Position numbers and translations under genes: made by a program
The notes under the pieces: model-generated
Seen by the model: only the letters and a program-made list of their open reading frames with translations
Databases searched by the model: none
Told to the model about the DNA's origin: nothing
Shown here: piece after piece, positions 21,813 through 34,065 of the stretch
How positions within the stretch are numbered: the first letter of the stretch is position 1
Layout of the letters: the number at the start of each line of letters is the position of its first letter
Assembly: GCA_033398695.1 (NCBI GenBank)
Contig: CM065802.1
Coordinates: forward strand, 144,694,096-144,758,095
DNA from: Orobanche coerulescens
Lineage: Eukaryota > Streptophyta > Magnoliopsida > Lamiales > Orobanchaceae
Direction: 5' to 3'
Length of the DNA stretch: 64,000 nucleotides

Positions 21813-23051
21813 GCTGATATTAGGAGAGTACTTGACCTTTTCTCATATTGCATATTACTATCTGTGTCCATTGAGGTCAATGTACGTCCTAAGTTTGGGG
21901 GGGTTTACTTTCAGTTGTTATTTTTCGTTGTTTTTTTTTTTACTCTAGTCTTGCTTGTCTTGATTTTATTTGCATTCGTGGATTTTACGTGCCTCCTTGT
22001 GTAAAACTGATGATATGATACTGATTTCTTTTTGAAGAAACGGTTAAGTTTTGGTCGAGTTTGCAGTCTGCGATATTTGTTTCCTCTGAGTATTCATTTA
22101 GGTCTGAAATTTTTCGTTATTGTAGAAATCTTAGCGTATAAGAAAGGAGACATACGTGTTTTCAAATCGCCGTCTATACGTTTGGTTACACTTTTCGCGT
22201 ATCTAGTCGTCCAGTAACATGAGTCTTGTTGGCACTTAAATTGAGTTTAGAGTCGGATAGTCTTTCCCAAAAAGTCGAGAAATTATACATGTTCTATTAT
22301 GGGAAGTCTAGTAACCGGGGGTATTCACGTGACCCGTTGTTTACTCTCGCATAAAACGACAACCCTGAATAGACTAATGGTTTAGAGATATCGCATTTGC
22401 CGATGATGGGAAGCCTAGTAACCAGGGGTATTCACGTGACCCGTTGTTTACTCTCGCGTAAAACAGCAACCTTGAATAGGACGTGCGGGAATAGCTATTC
22501 GAGTTTTTTCTCCGCTGTAGAAGGCAACTTAGTAACTAGAAGCATCCATGTGCCCCATGAGTGTCTTTTACGTCAAACGGTTCCCAAATACATGATAATG
22601 GAAATCCACCCTAGGGTTATCCCGATGAAACATCCCGAGATCCGAAACCTAGTGGTTAACTCGAATCATTTTATTGATCATACATAAGGGAATGCTGTCC
22701 GAGGATTATTTTTGACGATGAAACTCTTGAATTTTTGCCACTAGACTGTGGGACTAGGCGAGTTGGCTTGTTTAATCTAACCCTTCATATTGGCGGTCGG
22801 TTAAATTCACGCTTGTTAATCTTTGAGCTTGATTTTCTTCATGAACGATTGATTAGCACTAAAAATGGTTACTTTGTGGAATCAGTGTCCGTGATGTGAC
22901 TCACTAATACGATACTCGTATTATTCTTTGAGATTTTCAGGGTAGTATTGATTAAGTTGAGCACTATGGATTTGCACGATCATTCACGATACTTCTTATT
23001 TGAAATTGATTTTTGCTTGAGGACAAGCAAAGGCTCAAGTTTGGGGGTATT
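21813..23051 (+). other. G3 3' untranslated region and polypurine tract
   Basis: No coding frame of note. A TTTGGGGGGG run at about 21893-21902 is PPT-like but internal. The PPT proper (AAGTTTGGGGGTATT, about 23037-23051) abuts the 3' LTR. Confidence 0.7.
22290..22590 (+). repeat. Tandem repeat in G3 3' untranslated region
   Basis: Three units of about 106 bp, starting near 22298, 22404 and 22510, share ATGGGAAGTCTAGTAACC, GGGGTATTCACGTGACCC and TTTACTCTCGC cores. The third is clearly diverged. No coding role is seen. Confidence 0.75.
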
Positions 23052-24345
23052 TGTTAGATGTATTTTTATGCGCTTATTTATCATTATTTTATATCCATTT
23101 TAAGTCTAAATCTGCATAAATGAGCTTTTAATGCACTATCTTTATATGTTTTGAAGGAAATTGGGGTCCGGAAGCCTAAACGACGAAAAACGGGCAAAAA
23201 CGACAAATTCTGGTCAGGGGCCGCGGCACAATGAAGCTGAGCCGTGGCACACACACGGCACAGCATGAAGCGATACATACTGTACCGGGGTCCACGGCAC
23301 GAAGATGCTGAGCCGCGGCCCATGAAGAAAATAGCGCCCAGGGCTGCGCGCAGCACAACTGGGGCCGCGGCACACTAAAGCCGGGCCGCAGCCCCCGGCG
23401 CGGGTTTGCTGATCCAGCCCTCGTTTTTTGGACTGTTCTGAAGCCCGTTTTTGACCTAATTCCCGAACGCGTTTTGAAGACTAATGATGGTTATAAATAG
23501 GAATTAAAGGTCTGAAGAGAGATCATCGAAGAGAATGAGAAAAACACCGATCAAGCAGAGAGCAAAAGCTAGAGAACGGAGGAATCCAAGTTCTTCAATT
23601 GTGTTTGATTTCTTTTATGCTTTCTTCAATTCTTTCTGTATTATTTTCTAACATGTCGGGCTAGAACCCTATTCTAGGATTTTGATGAAACCGAGGTTTT
23701 GACGAATTAACGTGTGATTTTGCATTATCAAAATATATTTCCCTTTCTTATTGAGTTTTCCCAATTGTTTTAATTACTATCAATTATGTGGCCTATGATT
23801 GATTTGTTTTGATTACGCAACTCAAATCGGGAGAAGAGAGTTGGTAGGAAAAATTAGTGAGAACTGTTTTATCTTGTGAGATAGGAATATACTCATAAGA
23901 ATTACGTGGCCTGTCTGAAGATTTCGTACTTTTTACCTATTGACGAATTAATTCACCTAGGAATAGAGTGTTTTATTCGCCTTAGAAAATTTTATTGACC
24001 TCGGGAGAGGCAGTAGAGTATTTTAGCAATCTTCGCCTTCAATAAATAGGGAAATCATTTAATTCATATAAATTAGAGAGTAATTTGGATAAACCGAGGT
24101 GGATTCGCAATCCTAGATTAATTCCCTATTTGATCTTCTTTCTTCGAACAATCGATTTTATTATTTATTTTTTTATTAATTTTCTTTAATTATTACTTGC
24201 ACCTCCAATTTCGATAGTTCAAATAAAATTAGAATACGCATAAATCGGTAATTAGTGAGTCAGTCCTCGAGGGAACGATAACTTTCTTACCACTTTATTA
24301 CTTGCTTACGACAACGTGCACTTGCGTTCACCAAAATTAGTAACA
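23052..24345 (+). repeat. G3 3' LTR (1294 bp)
   Basis: Matches the 5' LTR along its full length with a few percent differences by eye, including changes within the GCCGCGGC motifs. It ends TAACA, followed by target copy GTGAA. Confidence 0.92.
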
Positions 24346-25561
24346 GTGAATTACAAACCCAGGAGACTTTCCCTTAAGAACGTTCTCTCGGATTTGAGTA
24401 ATCATCGGATCCTCTAACTGCTTCAGCTTAATTTCATCGATCAAAGATGACGAAATCTCTAAAGCACAAAGTTGCCTGATAGCTTCAGGCAACAAAACCT
24501 CAACATCCAACTCGATCAAAACCCGCCGAAGCTCAGATTGAGACGTAAGGATCTCAAGCGTTCGCAACGCAACTGGTTTCCGACTGAAGGCGTCGGCCAT
24601 GACGTTCGCCTTGCCCGGATGATAAAGGATTTCGAGGTCATAATCCTTAATCAACTCTAACCACCTCCTATGCCTCGTATTCAACTCCCGCTGAGTGAAT
24701 ATGTATTTCAGACTTTTATGATTGGTAAAAATCTGACATGCATAGCCGAAAGGATAGTGACGCCAAATCTTGAGCGCAAAAACAACTGCCGCTAACTCCA
24801 AATCATGAGTAGGGTAGTTAAGCTCATATGACCTCAACTGTCTCGACGCATATGCAATGGTCTTGCCGTGCTGCATCAATACGCACCCAAGACCCTGACC
24901 CGAAACATCACTATAAACAGCAAAACCTTCATTGCCACACGACAACGCCAAAATCGGGGCCGAAGTCAAACGCCTCTTCAGCTCCTCAAAACTCGACTGC
25001 CTCTCGTCATTCCAGATGAACTTCTCAGACTTCTGGAGCAACTGTGTAAGTGTCCGAGCCAGTTTCGAGAAACCCTCGACGAACCTACGGTAGTAGCCAG
25101 CTAAACCCAAGAAACTACGGACCTCCTTCACGTTCTTAGGCGGTGCCCAATCCAACACTGCCTCAATTTTCTGCGGGTCCACACGAACACCCTCGGCTGA
25201 AATCACGTGACCTAGAAACATCACTTCCTTCAGCCAGAACTCACATTTCGAGAACTTTGCATAGAGTCGCTCGGTCCTCAAAATGTCCAACACTACTCGC
25301 AAATGATACGCGTGATCCTCCTCGTTCCTCGAATAAATAAGGATATCGTCAATGAAGACGACGACACACTTATCCAAATACTCGATAAAGACCTTGTTCA
25401 TCAACTACATGAACACGTCTGGTGTATTAGTTAGCCCGAAAGGCATAACTACAAACTCATAGTGTCCGTATCTCGTCCGAAAAGCTGTTCTCGGAACGTC
25501 GGACTCCTTCACCCGAAGCTGATAGTACCCCGATCTCAAGTCGATCTTCAGGAATACCGCA
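24346..25561 (-). pseudogene. G2 RT (distal half) and RNase H
   Basis: The frame 25404-24337 is long and clean. It encodes [40 protein letters not shown], RNase [28 protein letters not shown] and FTNHKSLKY (Asp changed to Asn in this block), and VMADAFSRK. Just upstream, an amber stop replaces a Gln codon (VFM-stop-LMNK, about 25406). The last codons at the left end read into G3. On the right it is cut by the solo LTR at 25561/25562. Confidence 0.9.
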
Positions 25562-27187
25562 TGTAACACCCCAAACTAGGCGGATATTACAGTGCCGTGG
25601 ACCCCCGACTGGGACCCACCTGGCGAATGAAAATGAATGGATTACACAGGTAAATGTAGTACCGAACCACATTACAACATCAATTACTCCGACGAGGAGT
25701 TTTATACAACACACCCAGGATAAAATAGAATACATGTGTATTTTATATGACGATAAAATACACAACACTGAATGAAATGAGCACTCAAACGGAATGTCTG
25801 CAGCGGAATAAATAAAGGAAACACAAATGACTGAATAAATGACTGAACAGACTGGGGCCCCCTACTAGTATCACTGGGACTCATCGCCGTCATCGTGTTC
25901 TCCCCGTGCCTTAGCCTTGCCATGACCTGAAAAACAACATCCCCAGCGGGAAATCGATTCCATGAGAACAACAATCCTCAAGGGTTGAAAATACACAATC
26001 ATGATATATCTGAAATTATGAATTATTCTGTCAAAACATACGCAATCAAACATGCTATATGAATCGACTAATCAGTATGGCTCAAAGGAATGGCGCCACA
26101 CTACGCCCGGGATGGAAATGTGTCCGTGCACAAGCCACCAACGATCAAACACGCGTGGTCTTGTACCTAATCAGTCTCACGAGCAATCGACTCGTGTGCA
26201 CAGTCCAATGTGAGGCCACCAACCAACACACGACTATAATGTGCCCGACATGAAAATCCTACACATACCAACCGGCACGCCAGTATGACCCGGAATGCCA
26301 CGATACAACATGACAACGAAACTCAAAGGATAACATATCCAATACCGATTATACGACTCACCAAGTGAACGATGGTGAAATGAATGATAGCTCAATGAAA
26401 TGATCGGAACCGTCGTTCCTTATGACTGAGGTGATTAATTGACAATGACGAGTTTTGATACGATTAATACAATGATGAATGAGTTATGATTATGAATGAA
26501 CAACGACAAAAGGAATGAATATCCTTTTAACCGAGTAAGAATTAACTTACTCAATACCGATGATGAATGTCCGTCCACGAACAACGTCCTAAATGAAATA
26601 TCGGTCGCTCGAACAACCTTGAATAACACAATTACCAATAATCCGATCATTACGCAAATCAAAAACGATCATAAACGACTCAAACATCGACACAACGATA
26701 TCCGAGTTCGAATGAATCGAAACCAACTCCAAGATGAGTATTTCAAACCATCAAAACACTTTCAAGGATATCAATAATCCATTAGGAATCCATAACTCAT
26801 GATTACAACAACATCAATCGGAAAATCCCCAATTAACGAAGTCAACCCCAAGGGTTCTTGGAATAATTCGAAAATAACCGTTTAAATCGTAGGAATATAT
26901 TTATCCAAGTTAGATAATCCATAACTAACATATTCCAATGATAATCCAAGCTTACACGAAGAAATCGGAAGGAAAACCCAAAATCGAAATTCTAGATCCA
27001 AGAGTTTAATACCTTTGATTCGATGTGATGAAGATGATGAAATGATGATCAATCCGAAAGATGAGCTTGAAGATGATGATTGATGATTACACCTCGAAGA
27101 ATCCTCTCCGAATCGCTCGAAATCGCCCAAAACTACCGAAGGAATGAAATGAGATGGAAAATGACGAACTCGACTAAACTGTCCCAA

Positions 27188-27194
27188 TTTATAC
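27188..27194 (-). promoter_or_regulatory. Likely TATA box of solo LTR
   Basis: GTATAAA on the minus strand, placed relative to the array as in G1 and G2. Confidence 0.6.
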
Positions 27195-27205
27195 TCGATC
27201 CATGT

Positions 27206-27764
27206 TAGCGTGCGCTAGCCCTGTGCATAGCGTGCGCTAACGTGTAATTTGGTAGTCCAGTACTGTCCGAAACACGGTAGCGCGCGCTACGTACCTATTT
27301 GTAGCGTGCGCTACGGCCATATTACTAGCGTGCGCTAATATCCATTGTTAGCGTGCGCTAGCGAAATATTCGACGCCCGATGCGGAGTCGAGAAAACCGT
27401 CGCCCTCGATCTAACCTCGATGGCGTGCGCTACAACAACCGATTAGCGTGCGCTATAATATTGATTGCGTACGCTAAACATAACTCATAGCGTGCGCTAT
27501 GAATTAATCCGATGCAGTCCAGTAGCCACTGGACTCAACCTGATCCGTCCCTAGCGCGCGCTACTCCACACATATAGCGTGCACTACTACAACCCGTTAG
27601 CGCGCGCTACTCACCACTCGTAGCGTGCGCTACAAATATTCTCACTGCACCCGGTACCTTACGGATGCGGCCAAGGTAGCCTTAGCGTGCGCTAAAGCTG
27701 AGCGGTAGCGTGCGCTACCTATACCCAATTAGCGTACGCTAAAAGGAGTATGTAGCGTGCGCTA
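27206..27764 (-). repeat. TAGCG-YR-CGCTA array, solo LTR
   Basis: About 18 copies (centres TG, CG and TA) over 559 bases, the best preserved array in the window. It begins 12 bases upstream of the TATA-like GTATAAA (27188-27194 on the minus strand). Spacers differ from those of G1 and G2, while the 12-mers are kept. Confidence 0.9.
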
Positions 27765-28006
27765 CTCCTCAAGCACAGCTTGCAACGAAAATGACAATGA
27801 TGATAAACACGGCACGAAACTCCAATCAGATTAGTGATGAATGACGACTGATACACGATACAATTACTCTGAATGATGAATACCATGACTGAATCTGAGT
27901 GATAAATGATCAATAATGAAATTACTGAGTACCAATTACTGAATGATAAATACTGAATGATAATTACTGAGTGATAATTACTGAATGATAATTACTGGGT
28001 ATTACA

Positions 28007-29084
28007 CCGCAGCTCCCTGCAACTGGTCGAACAAGTCATCAATCCTTGGCAGAGGATACCTGTTCTTGATGGTCACTTTGTTTAGCTCGCGATAATCGAT
28101 ACACAAACGCAGCGAACCATCCTTCTTCCGCACAAACAGGACCGGTGCGCCCCAAGGCGAAGCGCTCGGTCGAATATACCCCGACTCAAGAAGCTCACTC
28201 AACTGCTTCTTCAACTCGGCCATCTCTGAAGGTGCCATGCGATACGGCGCCTTCGAAATCGGAGCCGCACCCGGCTCTAACTCTATAGCGAACTCGACCT
28301 CATGGTCCGGTGGCAACCCCGGTAACTCATCAGGAAAAACATCAGGAATTTCACTAACGACTGAAATCGATGAAAGCTCGACTCCACCATCCTCCGCCCT
28401 CAAGGCATAGCACCAATAACCAGTACTCCCCTTCCGCAGGAGTCTCATCGCCTTCAAGACGTTAATAACAAACTTCTGGTTTCCCCTCTTTCGCCCCGCG
28501 AAAGAGTGCTCGGTGCCGTCCTCGGCTAACATAGTGATGATTCTCGTGTGGTAGTTCATGATTGTGCCATGCCGCTCGAGCCAATCATCCCTGAGAATCA
28601 AATCCTCACCCTCGATACCCGCAACAATAAGATTAGAGAGCCAAGCCCTCTCACAAATAAACACAGAACAGTCCCGGACCTCTCGATCACCGACGATTCT
28701 ATCACTGCTAGAAAGTTTAACGATGCAAGGCTCGCAAGGTGATAAGCAGTCAAGACTCAAACAGTGCACACACTCCAGAGAAATGAATGAATGCGTAGCA
28801 CCCAAATCAAAAAGCACACTGAAAGGATGGGAATGGATATGAACGGTCCTTCTCATTTCATAGATACGTGGAGGGGCGGAGCCAACACTGGAAGCTCCCC
28901 CTCTAGCGGGCTGACCCCGACCTCTCCCTCGGCTAACACTTGGCGGAGAATGCGGAGCGAACAAGCCCTGGTTCACACTCGGCTCCATAGGCGCTGGGTG
29001 AGAAGAACGGGTGCCGCAAATCAGTCTGATATGTTCACAAAAAGAAGCCTTGTGGCCCGACTGACCACAAGTATGACAAGTCAA
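28007..29084 (-). pseudogene. G2 zinc knuckle, protease and proximal RT
   Basis: An open frame of about 360 codons. A complete knuckle [14 protein letters not shown] is followed by an [12 protein letters not shown] linker. The protease block [11 protein letters not shown] keeps Asp, but Leu replaces the usual Ser/Thr. Next comes the protease-RT linker with DDWLERHG, and then RT motifs [34 protein letters not shown] and [14 protein letters not shown]. The frame is interrupted at the solo LTR and resumes at 25561. Confidence 0.92.
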
Positions 29085-30063
29085 AGGCGGACGAGGACAC
29101 TCCCGGTTCCCATGGCCTGACTTGCCGCAGTTAAAGCATCTGGGGTCCCGGACGGAGGCACTGCAGTACCTCGATAGCCCCCAGAAAAATGGGTCGAACC
29201 ACCCCCAGGAATATTTGCAGACTGAGATTTCTGCTGACCTCCACCCTTGTAACCCGAGAAATTCCCAGCGGATTTCTGCTTCTTACTCTCTCGGACCGCC
29301 GCACTAGCTGTCACCGACATATCATAGGCAAGAGCTCAACTCTCATAATCCTTCAAAGTAGTATAGACGAGCCCAGACATGTAGTCCCGAATCGACAATT
29401 CATCCGCCTGAAAAAATGGAAAATTTTGTCGCTCTCCTCGACAACTTGAGTCTTCACATAGCCCAACTCCTTGTTAAAATCGGAAATAGCTTGGGATACG
29501 GGAATATCCCGTGATTGAGCATCATAGAAAGCATGGACTCGAGCCTGTCTAACCGACCACGGGCAATATTCAGTCTCCATCAATTCTTGAAATTCGGCCC
29601 ACGAAGCAACATGGTCTTTGGGCCCAACGGCCTCCCACCAATCTGTAGCGTCCCCAGTGAGAAAGTACTGGGCAATAGGGACCTTACGGTCCTCGGGACA
29701 GTTGGTACCAGTGAAGACTTTAGATATCTCCTTGATCCACCCCTCTCAGCCGATCGGGTCCGAAGCACCCGAAAACTGAGGAGGATGAATCTTGATGACA
29801 TCCTGAAGCCAATGATCTGTTCCGCCCCGATTAGCGTGGGCCGGATTCGGGTTCTGAACCGTCTAAGCTATCGCCGCCATTTGGTTTACCATTTGCTGCA
29901 TAACGGCCGCAATACCAAGGTCGGCGCGCTCCTGAGAAGAAGCATGACTGTGACGGTCGCCGGTACTGCCGAATCCCGAAGAATGCGACGTGGCCGCCCC
30001 ACCGGCTGCCCCACGTCCTTGGCCGCGTCCACGACCACGACCACGGTTTCCTCCGGTATCCAT
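29081..30063 (-). pseudogene. G2 gag, with stops and frameshifts
   Basis: The start at 30061-30063 gives MDTGGNRGRGRGRGQGRG, an Arg-Gly basic head. ERADLGIAAVMQQMVNQ, KVPIAQYFLTGDATDWWE, EFQELMETEY, ISDFNKELGYVKTQ and VEESDKIFHF follow in order. Lesions include stops after MAAIA (about 29863) and before EGWIKEI, and frameshifts near 29360 and 29081. The role in the living element would be particle assembly. Confidence 0.88.
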
Positions 30064-30283
30064 ACTGATGTTAAGAGATAGCAAAAACAACTCGATGATA
30101 AGTAAGAGGTGAAAAACATCCACAATTCAAGAAACGGAATTACATTACGAGAAAACAAGGAAGCGAGTAAGAAAAACTTACGAGCACTGGAAGTACCGAA
30201 ATGCTGGCAGCGGTGTGACAATGTGCAGAACAAGACACAACTAGACCCAAATAACCGACAAGCCTAGGTATCCATAAACCTAG

Positions 30284-30296
30284 TTCTCTGATACCA
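30284..30296 (-). other. G2 primer binding site (tRNA-Met type)
   Basis: TGGTATCAGAGAA on the minus strand, five bases inside the 5' LTR. The first ten bases match the initiator tRNA-Met complement. Confidence 0.85.
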
Positions 30297-30301
30297 TTTT
30301 C

Positions 30302-32422
30302 TGTAACACCCCCGAGATATTCAAGGTATATTACAGTGCGGTGGACCCCTACATGGGACCCACCAGGCTAGACACAACTTACCACAGTAGAAACACATAT
30401 TATCCAGTTGAAAATCAAATAACATGCCCGGTGAAACCGGCGGAATAATCAACAATGGAAAGCATAAATAACTCCCAAGAATACAAAACATAATCCGAAT
30501 AGAAAAGCCTAAGTACTCGCGAGTACAATCTAAAAGTTTCAAAAGTAGACAACAACCAAATCGAATGGAACAACGGAAATAAACGGACTCAATGCACATG
30601 TCAACGACCCTGGCCAGCATCCTCGTACTGTCCCAGCGCTTGCTCGTCCGGATGATCATAACCTGAAATTCATAACAAGAATTTCCCCACAACGGGTCCC
30701 CAGAGGGGTTAGCAATTACGCAAGTACAAGTAATCAAGGCAAACCAATCGCTTACACATTTCATAGTACATGCACCAATGTCATTTCAAAAACCAAAACC
30801 AGACATGTCTTTTCCGGAAACAAACAGTCACAATCAATTTGCCTAGGACCGGGACGAAGCCACGAATCCCACTCGAGGCCTCTAAGGACCCTCCCGAGAT
30901 GGCCACATTCATAAAACAAATCAAGCACACACATCGCCTAATACCAGGATGAAGCCACGAATCCCACTCGAGGCCTCTAAGGACCCTTCCAAGCTGGCTA
31001 GCGAAACAAACTCATGAATCCAGGATGAAGCCATAGATTCCCTCGAGGCCCCGTCGGACCCTCCCGAGGTGAGTAAAGCACACACAATATACATTACCAT
31101 TTCACGTTAAGCATAAAGGTTTCCAAGAATTACTTGCCTTGAATAATAGACGACGCAACGAATGGAAGGAAAAACGCCGACGAATGCTAGGGACCGACAA
31201 CTACGAACCTAACAATTCGAAGAACACAATCACAACCAATCCTAAACGAATACGGGATTGGAATACACCCGAAAACCCGCCTACGATTCATGTATATTCG
31301 TATGAAAACAACAACAAGGGCGGACCGCAACCAAACCCTCTCGAGTACAAAAATACGACAAAATATACCATGAATCCGTAGGAAACCAATAATACCAACG
31401 AGATTAATCATATTCATCATGAAATAATCTATCACACGGAGCGAATCGAAGAAAAACTCGAAAACCCCCAATTTACTCAAAAGTAGGGTTCTTAGAAGAT
31501 TTACCTTGGATTAGGATGAAAGATTCGTGTTGATGTTTTTATTATACACCAAGAACTCAAAGAAGATGATGATTGAGATGATTGGAGGAAGAAATCGCCA
31601 AGAAATTGCCCAAAAATCGCCAAAGCCATGAAGAAGGAGGTGAAATGAGAAATAGATCCGTCCAAAGTCAACTCCTGGGTATTTATAGTCACACGGCTTA
31701 GCGCGCGCTAACGGCTAAGTGTTAGCGTGCGCTACCCAGTTATATTGCAGTCCAGAACTCACTGTTCTGGACCGTTAGCGTGCGCTACTACTAGCTAGCG
31801 TGCGCTAACAACGACTCAGTAGCGCGCGCTATCGATCTATAGCGTGCGCTACCTGGGCACCTGAATGAGTACAGAACAAACTGCCCAGTACTGGACAGCC
31901 GCGCTAGCGCACGCTACCGGGCACCTAGCGCGCGCTAGTCCTCCGACATTAGCGTGCGCTAGACAGTGTAGCGTACGCTAATCCGCTAGTCCAGAGGACT
32001 GGATTCAGAAATAAGTTCACTGCCACTCCCATGGCTCAGCTAGCTAGCGCGCGCTACGGATCAGACGTAGCGTGCGCTACTAAGGGATTCCTAGCGTGCG
32101 CTATGCAGAAAGATTAGCGCGCGCTAGGCACGAAATATTAACGGCCCAAAGCATCGGAACATGAGCGAAACATCAAACGGAACACCTCAAAACGCATAAT
32201 AACATAGAATGGGTCCACGGCAACCCCGAAACGGCAGTTCCGAACAACAATTACGGGAATCATATCAATAAGCGACGGAAGAACCAATAGACGTAGAACT
32301 GGATGACAAAAAGTCTCGAAACAATTATTCTCAAAAATTAATACGGTTACACGAGGGTCGCTAAAAACGATAAATACACTGAAAAGTGAAAATACCGGGA
32401 AAAGAAAAATGTGGCTATTACA
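30302..32422 (-). repeat. G2 5' LTR (2121 bp)
   Basis: Same plan as the 3' LTR: R/U5 modules at about 30841-31075, TATA CTATAAATA at 31680-31688, and array at 31699-32126. In the array region it differs from the 3' LTR by clustered indels, for example around 31740-31770 and 31855-31910. Confidence 0.92.
31699..32126 (-). repeat. TAGCG-YR-CGCTA array, G2 5' LTR
   Basis: About 16 copies over 428 bases, with more perfect CG-centred palindromes (TAGCGCGCGCTA) than G1. It starts 11 bases upstream of CTATAAATA. Confidence 0.88.
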
Positions 32423-32657
32423 ATTATAACCTTCATATAATTTGTCTAGTAATTATATATGTTGTGAACTATTATATTATTTTATAAGGCACCGAAAATG
32501 TGATCTTTCGTGTGACACCAACACTCCACATTATCTACAATATAAAATAAATAGACAATACATTTGTAATTAAATGTAATTAATATTCTCATAGGTAGTT
32601 ACATGGAAATAAGGTAATACAAACATAAAGTATGCATTGCAGTATACAACTCTAACA
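32423..32657 (-). repeat. C1 LTR, locus B, right fragment
   Basis: Continues the C1 LTR after G2, starting with target copy ATTAT. It reaches the LTR outer end TCTAACA at 32657, exactly as at 13038 in locus A. About 30 bases present in locus A near 12912 are missing here. Confidence 0.85.
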
Positions 32658-33241
32658 CTTCGGCGGTAGCAGCGGTGGCGGTCGGCGGTGGGGGTTCGGC
32701 TAGGGTTTCAGCGGATTCTTTTTTCTTTTTTTTTTTCCTTTTTTTCCGGAATTCGTAAAAATAATTTAAGCTTACATGCTGATAACATGTTTCAGAATAT
32801 TGTGAGAAAGCAATAAAGATGAATCAGTAAAGCAATCAATTGTATTCATAACACTGATAGATGAGAACTTTATGTAGGCTTTACAATGAGAGTCTTTCCA
32901 TATATAGGATTCGTAATTAAGGTAAGACACCTAATGTGACCTTACTGCCTCTAGAAGGATCTAAAACCCTTCCATCTATGTATCCTACTGTAAACAGTAT
33001 TAGACAAAGCACATATAAGGAAAGGATAGAATCGTAATTTCCAAAACAAGCACAATATAATAAATAAATTTAATTATTTATTTCCAAAACTGTGGGTAAG
33101 CTGGATTAATATATAGTTAAATTGATTCAGCCAATCTAATTATGATAAATTTGATGTGAACAAATTAAGTTAGTTTTTAGATCACATTAGTTAAATTATT
33201 TGATATACTGAATTAAATATTTAGAAACTAATTATTTAACA
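32658..33241 (-). mobile_element. Copia C2 leader and LTR, locus B
   Basis: On the minus strand, a possible LTR from 33241 (TGTTAAATAATTAG) to 32788 (TTCTGAAACA), about 454 bp, is followed by TGTTATCAGCATG and a leader with a long purine run and a GCCGCC-rich stretch up to the C1 insertion. It matches locus A at 13039-13323 closely. The outer LTR boundary is tentative because no partner LTR or target duplication is visible. Confidence 0.6.
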
Positions 33242-33354
33242 CACACATATATATATATAGTTAGTTATTATCAAATATAGTGGACTAAACATTTAACCGG
33301 ATTAACTCAGTCAATTTAATAACTATAATAAACCTTTGATATACTAGCAAAATT

Positions 33355-33783
33355 CCAGTTTGCTAACCCCCGAGTTTCGGGGGGTGGGTGCCTGTTATGC
33401 GCTCAGGTTTTGGCAGCTCGGGAGCAGTCACAGGATTGGCTGGGAAGGAGATGGAGGACAATGATACTAATCACACCAGAGTTAGAGTCTTTTCTTTTGT
33501 TTCATTTTGGTCGGTATTTCTCTGTCGTTCGAGTTGCATGGGTGTAGTTTTCATTTATTAAATTGAATTGTCGTTCTTTTCTGTGTTCAAGTTTATTTTC
33601 ATCATTGAGATGTAAGATTCATTTGTTTTCTAAATTGTTTAATGACCTTGACGGTCTGCGTTGTATTTAGATTGACCCCGGTCGGTCAATCATTTTGTAG
33701 TCTAGTAGAGTTTAGCCTTGTAGATCCTTGTAAGAAGGGCCTACGGCGTGTAACATTTCCGGATGTATTCTGGGGGTGTTACA
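33355..33783 (+). repeat. Gypsy-type LTR 3' end fragment
   Basis: The end GGGGGTGTTACA and the preceding text (a short poly-T run, a TTGTAGATCCTTG stretch, AAGAAGGGCC) look like R/U5 of a plus-strand gypsy LTR. The U3 part is not recognisable and no duplication is seen. Confidence 0.45.
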
Positions 33784-33858
33784 CATAAAACATTAAAGTG
33801 ATTAGTATATTCAAGAGTATAAATTATAATTCGTATAATAAATTATAATTCGTATAGT

Positions 33859-34065
33859 AAAATATTGCATGTTTAATTTGTAACGTACTATTAATATGAA
33901 TGCCAGGTATTCATCTATACTGACACCGGTGGCCGTGGCGTTGTTCTTGTTGTTGTTGTTCTTCTTGCTGTCTTTGTCGTTGTTGTTCATTTGCATTTTG
34001 CATGTTTTGTTCTTGATACAATTTTCGTGACTTGTCAATCTCTTTCTTTAATGTGAAGAGGTTTT
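33859..34065 (-). repeat. Duplicated module, copy 1, with Asn/Lys-rich frame
   Basis: Matches 34650-34855 at roughly 85 to 90 percent by eye, in the same orientation. On the minus strand it encodes a low-complexity stretch (NNNDKDSKKNNNNKNN) followed by DEYLAFILIVRYKLNMQYF. It resembles the C-terminal end of a transposase-associated or NAM-like protein, but I do not recognise the family. Confidence 0.6.

Larger units (their letters stand above)
17743..24345 (+). mobile_element. G3: non-autonomous Athila-like LTR element without pol
   Basis: LTRs at 17743-19029 and 23052-24345 are very similar by eye. The target duplication GTGAA is perfect (17738-17742 and 24346-24350). The PBS fits tRNA-Asp as in Athila elements, and the PPT region reads AAGTTTGGGGGTATT. 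The interior holds a gag pseudogene and a second ORF of the 'putative plant transposon protein' type. I find no protease, RT, RNase H or integrase. It would depend on enzymes from a related full element. Confidence 0.92.
25562..28006 (-). mobile_element. Solo gypsy LTR (2445 bp) in G2 RT
   Basis: TGTAACACC to GGTATTACA ends and a perfect 5-bp duplication CCGCA (25557-25561 and 28007-28011) flank a single LTR with no internal region. It is related to G1/G2 LTRs in ends, array and TATA placement, but longer and clearly a different subfamily. It probably arose by LTR-LTR recombination of a full element. The right end is rich in TGAATGATAATTACTGA-type short repeats (about 27840-28000). Confidence 0.93.
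13742..32422 (-). mobile_element. G2: Tekay/Del-like gypsy element carrying three nested insertions
   Basis: LTRs at 13742-15844 and 30302-32422, PPT at 15845 and PBS at 30284-30296 bound a minus-strand element of the same family as G1. The target duplication is ATTAC on the left and ATTAT on the right (one change), consistent with the uninterrupted site in locus A. Removing the MITE, G3 and the solo LTR leaves about 9.1 kb, close to G1. Gag and pol each carry several stops. Confidence 0.93.

Noticed and set aside
27206..27764. CRISPR-like array (regular short repeats with unique spacers)
   Set aside because: The units are 12-bp near-palindromes with irregular spacing inside an LTR U3 of a plant retrotransposon. 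No cas genes or prokaryotic context exist.
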